Part shown: one piece after another, positions 60,077 through 64,000 of the stretch
Position numbering within the stretch: the stretch's first letter is position 1
How the letters are laid out: every line of letters begins with the position of its first letter
Notes under the pieces: generated by a model
Database searches by the model: none
What the model was told of the DNA's origin: nothing
The model's input: the letters and a program-made list of their open reading frames with translations, nothing else
Made by a program: the position numbers and the translations under genes
Origin: Muribaculum sp.
Lineage (GTDB): Bacteria > Bacteroidota > Bacteroidia > Bacteroidales > Muribaculaceae
Assembly (NCBI GenBank): GCA_009775095.1
Contig: VSOZ01000020.1
Location: 4,163-68,162 of the forward strand
Reading direction: 5' to 3'
Length of the DNA: 64,000 nt

Positions 60077-60616
60077 TTAGAAATTGTAGTAGAAACCGAA
60101 GGTGATGTTACGGCCGTCAAGATTTACGCCATAAGTTTTGCCGGCTTCCTTGAGGTCCTGATAGCCCAAGAAACCTACATGGGCAACGAGGCTGAATTTC
60201 TCTGTGAGGTTCACTGCGAGACCGGGCTTGAAGCCGATTTCCCAAGTGCATTTTGAGTCGCCTTCGTCCGGCTTTAGATAACCGATGCCGACGCCGCCGT
60301 CAACGAAGAGGCTTACGAGGTTGTTGTCGGTGCGGAAGAAAGTGTAACGTGCATAGGGGCTGATTGCGAAACGATTGTATGCGTCCTTGGCCCAAGTGTA
60401 GTTAAGTGTTGCGCCTACTGCCCAAGTCTCGTCGATGTTGTAGCCGAGTTCGGGAGCAATTGTAAATAAATCAGATTTTACTTTTACGTTGGCTCCGTTG
60501 ATATCGGTTTCTACTGTAGAGTGTTCGTAACCGAAAGCTCCACCAAGATACCAATTCTGTGCTGAAGCACTAACTGCCATAACGGCAACAACTGCTAAAA
60601 CAAATAACTTTTTCAT
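60077..60616 (-). CDS. small outer-membrane beta-barrel protein
   Basis: 179 residues with a signal peptide (cleavage after SASAQ, about 20). The remainder is an 8-strand barrel (OmpX/OmpA-like, porin family), with alternating strands and a C-terminal aromatic (FGFYYNF). Function unknown; relatives are abundant small OMPs. It has its own promoter and terminator. Confidence 0.85.
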   Translation of the reverse strand: MKKLFVLAVVAVMAVSASAQNWYLGGAFGYEHSTVETDINGANVKVKSDLFTIAPELGYNIDETWAVGATLNYTWAKDAYNRFAISPYARYTFFRTDNNLVSLFVDGGVGIGYLKPDEGDSKCTWEIGFKPGLAVNLTEKFSLVAHVGFLGYQDLKEAGKTYGVNLDGRNITFGFYYNF

Positions 60617-60651
60617 TTTTCTAAAATTTACTTAGGTTGGTTAATGTTTTG

Positions 60652-60683
60652 CAAAATTAAGTAAATTTAAGCAAATATGCAAG
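60652..60683 (-). promoter_or_regulatory. promoter of the small OMP gene
   Basis: Minus strand: CTTG, 20 nt, TAATTTTG; the leader would be about 30 nt. Confidence 0.6.
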
Positions 60684-60742
60684 TTTTAGGCGCAAAAAAT
60701 TAGTTGCAGCACCGAAAAGTGTTGTAAATAGTTAAATGAATA

Positions 60743-61954
60743 CTACATGTGAAGGTCGTGCCCCATGCGCTCTTTTTTGGTGCGCATATAACGCAGATTG
60801 TAGGCGTTAGGCTTGACTTCGATGGGTACGTTTTCGGTTATCTCCAGTCCGTAGGCTTCAAGACCGACACGCTTGACCGGATTGTTGGTCATGAGTCGCA
60901 TCTTCTTTATGCCTATGGCGCGGAGTATCTGGGCGCCTACGCCGTAGTCGCGCTCGTCGGCAAGATGTCCGAGGCATATGTTTGCGTCTACTGTGTCCAT
61001 GCCCCCCTCCTGAAGCTTGTATGCTCTCATCTTTTCCATCAGGCCTATGCCGCGCCCCTCCTGATTTAGATATATGACGGCGCCGCGTCCCTCTTTCTCT
61101 ATCATTTCGAGCGCTTTGTGGAGCTGATCGCCGCAGTCGCATCGCTGTGACCCGAATATGTCGCCTGTTGCGCATGAAGAGTGTACGCGCACAAGAGCCG
61201 GAGCGTCGGAGCCTTTTATGTCACCTTTTATGATGGCTATGTGCTCAAGGCCGTTGCTTGTCTGGCGGAACGGTATGAGGCGGAAGTGGCCGTATTTTGT
61301 CGGCATGTCCACCTCCACACCCTGCTCGACGAGCGACTCCATCGACAGGCGGTAGGATATAAGATCTTTTATCGATATGAGTTTGAGTCCCCATTCATCG
61401 GCAAGGCGGCGCAGTTCGGGCAGGCGGGCCATAGAGCCGTCTTCGCTCATGATCTCCATCAGGGCTGCGGCCGGTTGAAGACCTGCGAGGCGGGCCAGAT
61501 CGACGGCAGCCTCTGTGTGGCCGGCTCGTTTAAGTACGCCCTTGTCCTGTGCGTACAACGGATTTATATGGCCGGGACGACCGAATGTTTCCGCTACCGA
61601 CGTCGGATCGGCAAGAGCCCGTATCGTGGCCGCACGGTCTTCGATGCTTACGCCGGTGGTGCATCCGTCGAGTTTGTCGACGGTCACCGTAAACGGAGTG
61701 CCGAGCATCGAGGTGTTGTTGTCGACCTGATGGGGGAGTTGCAACTCCTTACAACGCGATATGGTCAGAGGAACACACAATACTCCGCGGGCATTTTTCA
61801 GCATGAAGTTGACCTGCTCCGGAGTTATCTTTTCGGCTGCAACTATAAGGTCGCCTTCGTTCTCGCGGTTCTCATCGTCCACCACGATTACAAATTTTCC
61901 TTCTTTGAAGTCGTTTATCGCATCATTGATCGAGTCAAGTTTTATTTCTTCCAT
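60743..61954 (-). CDS. ribBA: bifunctional RibBA (DHBP synthase / GTP cyclohydrolase II)
   Basis: 403 residues. RibB domain (about 1-205): DENRENEGDLIVAAE metal/substrate loop, GHTEAAVDLARLAG. RibA domain (about 210-400): the zinc cysteines in SSCATGDIFGSQRCDCGDQL and the catalytic EGRGIGL. Both key sets look intact, so it should supply both starting branches of riboflavin synthesis. No FMN riboswitch was found upstream; it is 16 nt after the LptF-type gene and is probably cotranscribed. Confidence 0.97.
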   Translation of the reverse strand: MEEIKLDSINDAINDFKEGKFVIVVDDENRENEGDLIVAAEKITPEQVNFMLKNARGVLCVPLTISRCKELQLPHQVDNNTSMLGTPFTVTVDKLDGCTTGVSIEDRAATIRALADPTSVAETFGRPGHINPLYAQDKGVLKRAGHTEAAVDLARLAGLQPAAALMEIMSEDGSMARLPELRRLADEWGLKLISIKDLISYRLSMESLVEQGVEVDMPTKYGHFRLIPFRQTSNGLEHIAIIKGDIKGSDAPALVRVHSSCATGDIFGSQRCDCGDQLHKALEMIEKEGRGAVIYLNQEGRGIGLMEKMRAYKLQEGGMDTVDANICLGHLADERDYGVGAQILRAIGIKKMRLMTNNPVKRVGLEAYGLEITENVPIEVKPNAYNLRYMRTKKERMGHDLHM

Positions 61955-61970
61955 AAATCAGTTGTTTGTC

Positions 61971-63899
61971 TTATTCGTTTATGTCATCAGTGTTAACTTT
62001 CAGAAGCGCTATAAGTTCATTGTCGGTTGTGACGATGTGTTCGAGCTCCTCTTTGAATTTACGCTGACATCTTATACCTATAAGGTACAGTGGCAATCCC
62101 ACGGGGAAAAGTATTATAAAGGCCCATGCCACCCATAGTGTGCCTGTGGGATGGTAAAGCCACAGGCTTCTGAGTACGGGCAGCTCCATGAGTTTGAGTA
62201 TTATTATGCGGTTGCGCGAGTTTGACATGTAGTCGACCGTCTGTTCGAGTTGGGTTATGATGCCTCTCACCTCGGTTCGGTCGTAGCCTTCGGTCCAGTA
62301 TTTTATATAGGACATAGGCGCTTTATACCGTTCTATGAGTGACTTGCATTTTGCCGACAGGGCTTCGATGCGCTCAAACGCCACCGACAGTTCCACTTCG
62401 TTCATAACCACCTCTTTGACCTCGAGATGGCGGGTCTCGCTCTTGCCGAATATGCGGCGGAAGAAGTTGACGTAAGCGTCCTTGTTAAACACGGCGGAGT
62501 CGTTAACCGCCTTGTAGGTGAAGAATATGCCGAGCGGCAATAAGACAAATGTCGACAGCCACATGCCTTCCCACACTTCGATGTGGCCTTCACGGGCCAT
62601 CTTATAGCCGGAGTTGTCGATTATGTAATATATAATGAATAGAAATACCGATATGACAAGCGGCATACCGAGGCCGCCTTTGCGTATTATGGCGCCGAGC
62701 GGTGCGCCTATGAAGAAGAATACAAGACATGCTACCGAGAGCGTGAACTTCTTGACAAGCTCTATCGAGTGGCGCCTTATGGTGCGTCGGTCGTCGTTCA
62801 TGGCGAGCGACTTGAACTCGTAGTCCTGATGTATGCGCCGTGCCTTGGTCAGGGCTTGGTTCAGATATGACTTTGTGAGCGACGGGTTGCTGCCGCGGAA
62901 TATGGAGTCTACGTTGACAGGGGCGGCAAGTGCTATCTCGGGCTGTTTTACCGTGACGCGGCCGCTGTCGGTGTATTCCGACGTGTAGTACTGTATTCCG
63001 AAATAGGGCATCTCTTTGATGGCTTTGCCATACACGTCGCCTATGCTGTCGACACGTATGTTGACCGAGTCTATGGTCGCTTGAAGCTCGTCGATATTTT
63101 TGCCTACATACTGGTTGCGCATGCCGCTTTCGTCCATGCGGTTGAAGTTGGCGTCGAATTTTATGAGCACCTCCTTGTCGTCAAACGACTCGCGCCGATA
63201 CGGTACATTGGAGGTGGATATGCCCGTCTGTTCGCGCAGGTTTTCAAACTGCTCGCCGTTCCACAGTTTCAGAAACAGATGGCTCTTGTCGTCGGTCATG
63301 CTCATCTTTCCTGAGTCGGCATATATAATGGTAGCGTTGTCCGAGCCGCGGCTTACATTATATATAAGTAGCTCGCGCAATACGCCCGTCTCCTGATCTT
63401 TCTCTTTTACAAAGAGGTTGAAGCCGGGTATCTGGTCGTAAAACACTCCTTCGGGTATGTCGAGTTCGGGCGATTTTTGCCGCATGGAGTATAGCAGTGT
63501 CCACATTTTGGTCTGCGCTATGGGCAGTACGTTGTTCTGAAAGAAAAATGCGCCTATGGCCACGAATACCATAAGCACAATGAGCGGGCGCATGGACTTT
63601 ATGAGCGACACTCCCGAGGCTTTCATGGCGGTAAGCTCAAACTGTTCGCCGAGGTTGCCGAATGTCATTAGCGATGCGAGCAGCACCGCCAGCGGCAGGG
63701 CCATAGGCACCATAGTAAGGGCGGCATAAAAAAACAGTTCACCGATTACGTTGATTTCCAGCCCCTTGCCAACGAGGTCATCGATGTAACGCCACAGAAA
63801 CTGCATCAGCACTATGAACAGACATATGAAGAATGTCATTAGAAACAGAGGCAGAAAGCTCTGCAGCATAAACAGATATAGCCGCTTTATTTTTAGCAT
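61971..63899 (-). CDS. LptF/LptG-type permease (YjgP/YjgQ family)
   Basis: 642 residues, longer than the about 360-residue proteobacterial LptF/G. An N-terminal pair of membrane helices with YGLLGEQFELTAMKASG-like coupling region (GNLGEQFELTAMKASGVSLIKSM, about 77-100) is followed by a large periplasmic jelly-roll domain, three or more helices, and an extra C-terminal charged region with two more helices. It moves LPS from the inner membrane with the LptB ATPase. The long form is usual in Bacteroidota. It is upstream of ribBA by 16 nt. Confidence 0.9.
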   Translation of the reverse strand: MLKIKRLYLFMLQSFLPLFLMTFFICLFIVLMQFLWRYIDDLVGKGLEINVIGELFFYAALTMVPMALPLAVLLASLMTFGNLGEQFELTAMKASGVSLIKSMRPLIVLMVFVAIGAFFFQNNVLPIAQTKMWTLLYSMRQKSPELDIPEGVFYDQIPGFNLFVKEKDQETGVLRELLIYNVSRGSDNATIIYADSGKMSMTDDKSHLFLKLWNGEQFENLREQTGISTSNVPYRRESFDDKEVLIKFDANFNRMDESGMRNQYVGKNIDELQATIDSVNIRVDSIGDVYGKAIKEMPYFGIQYYTSEYTDSGRVTVKQPEIALAAPVNVDSIFRGSNPSLTKSYLNQALTKARRIHQDYEFKSLAMNDDRRTIRRHSIELVKKFTLSVACLVFFFIGAPLGAIIRKGGLGMPLVISVFLFIIYYIIDNSGYKMAREGHIEVWEGMWLSTFVLLPLGIFFTYKAVNDSAVFNKDAYVNFFRRIFGKSETRHLEVKEVVMNEVELSVAFERIEALSAKCKSLIERYKAPMSYIKYWTEGYDRTEVRGIITQLEQTVDYMSNSRNRIIILKLMELPVLRSLWLYHPTGTLWVAWAFIILFPVGLPLYLIGIRCQRKFKEELEHIVTTDNELIALLKVNTDDINE

Positions 63900-63923
63900 C
63901 GCATTTATTGATTTTCACATTCA

Positions 63924-63955
63924 CAAAGTTACTACAAAAAAGTGAAATGCGGAAA
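63924..63955 (-). promoter_or_regulatory. promoter of the LptF-ribBA operon
   Basis: Minus strand: TTTC, 20 nt, TAACTTTG. The leader would be about 20 nt. The last 45 bases of the window show no further gene. Confidence 0.5.
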
Positions 63956-64000
63956 GATATAGTGATAGAATTGAGTTACAAGGGTTTTGGTTGAAGTGGC

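Noticed and set aside
60617..60742. FMN riboswitch linked to ribBA
   Set aside because: This region is downstream of ribBA. The true upstream neighbour is the LptF-type gene with only a 16-nt gap, which leaves no space for a riboswitch.
61181..61996. 271-codon open frame antisense to ribBA
   Set aside because: Lies opposite intact RibBA motifs; no family resemblance and no regulatory sites.
1..64000. CRISPR array, transposase, integrase, tRNA or rRNA genes
   Set aside because: No regularly spaced repeats, no recognisable mobile-element proteins and no cloverleaf-like sequence were found on reading through the gaps.

Overview
The window reads as a chromosomal segment from the Bacteroidota, order Bacteroidales. 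The evidence is a SusC/SusD polysaccharide utilization locus with a hybrid two-component regulator, lipoprotein signals followed by acidic residues, the DUF4492-cydA-cydB cluster, a long LptF/LptG-type permease, DUF3098, DUF6048 and DUF6377 proteins, and many Bacteroidales-type promoters (about TTTG-N19-21-TAnnTTTG). A Muribaculaceae-like gut commensal is my guess; it is inference and was not tested. No tRNA, rRNA, CRISPR array, transposase or prophage gene was seen.

Layout. 0-7 kb: DUF6048 barrel-like protein, a small membrane protein, a DEDD exonuclease, an overlapping biotin operon (bioF, a bioG-bioC fusion, bioD), a short DUF4861-like remnant and a cation efflux protein. 6.9-29.2 kb: a complete (glucurono)xylan utilization locus. 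On the minus strand come susC, susD, a surface glycan-binding protein and a GH10 xylanase with two inserted carbohydrate-binding modules; an internal terminator-like hairpin; then GH35-like, acetyl esterase, GPH symporter, GH10, GH43 and GH67. The hybrid regulator is divergent on the plus strand. Surface proteins would capture and cut acetylated glucuronoxylan, SusCD would import oligosaccharides, the periplasmic esterase, glucuronidase and xylanase would trim them, and the symporter plus signal-less GH43 would finish the job inside the cell.

29.2-41.5 kb: housekeeping. DUF4492-cydA-cydB (oxygen reduction), a YigZ/IMPACT protein, the ftsX-DUF3098-uppP-truB-queA run, a succinate:acetate CoA-transferase, miaB, a Crp/Fnr regulator and a BASS-type transporter. 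41.5-45.1 kb: the least ordinary part, AT-rich, with a DUF6377 sensor-like protein flanked by three promoter/hairpin units that look like small RNA genes and a possible interspersed repeat. 45-64 kb: an ATP-grasp-like protein facing half a GT4 glycosyltransferase, then maf, kdsC, a DUF2520 protein, a nitroreductase, an HU/SPOR protein, an M23/LysM endopeptidase, ndk, recG, ispD, lpxH, a SufT-like protein, ligA, groESL, a small outer-membrane barrel, ribBA and an LptF/LptG-type permease.

The observations most worth following are the small-RNA-like trio at 41.8-44.5 kb, tandem palindromes lying on the predicted groESL promoter, genes whose start codon falls at the predicted transcription start (leaderless), and the internal terminator in the xylan locus.
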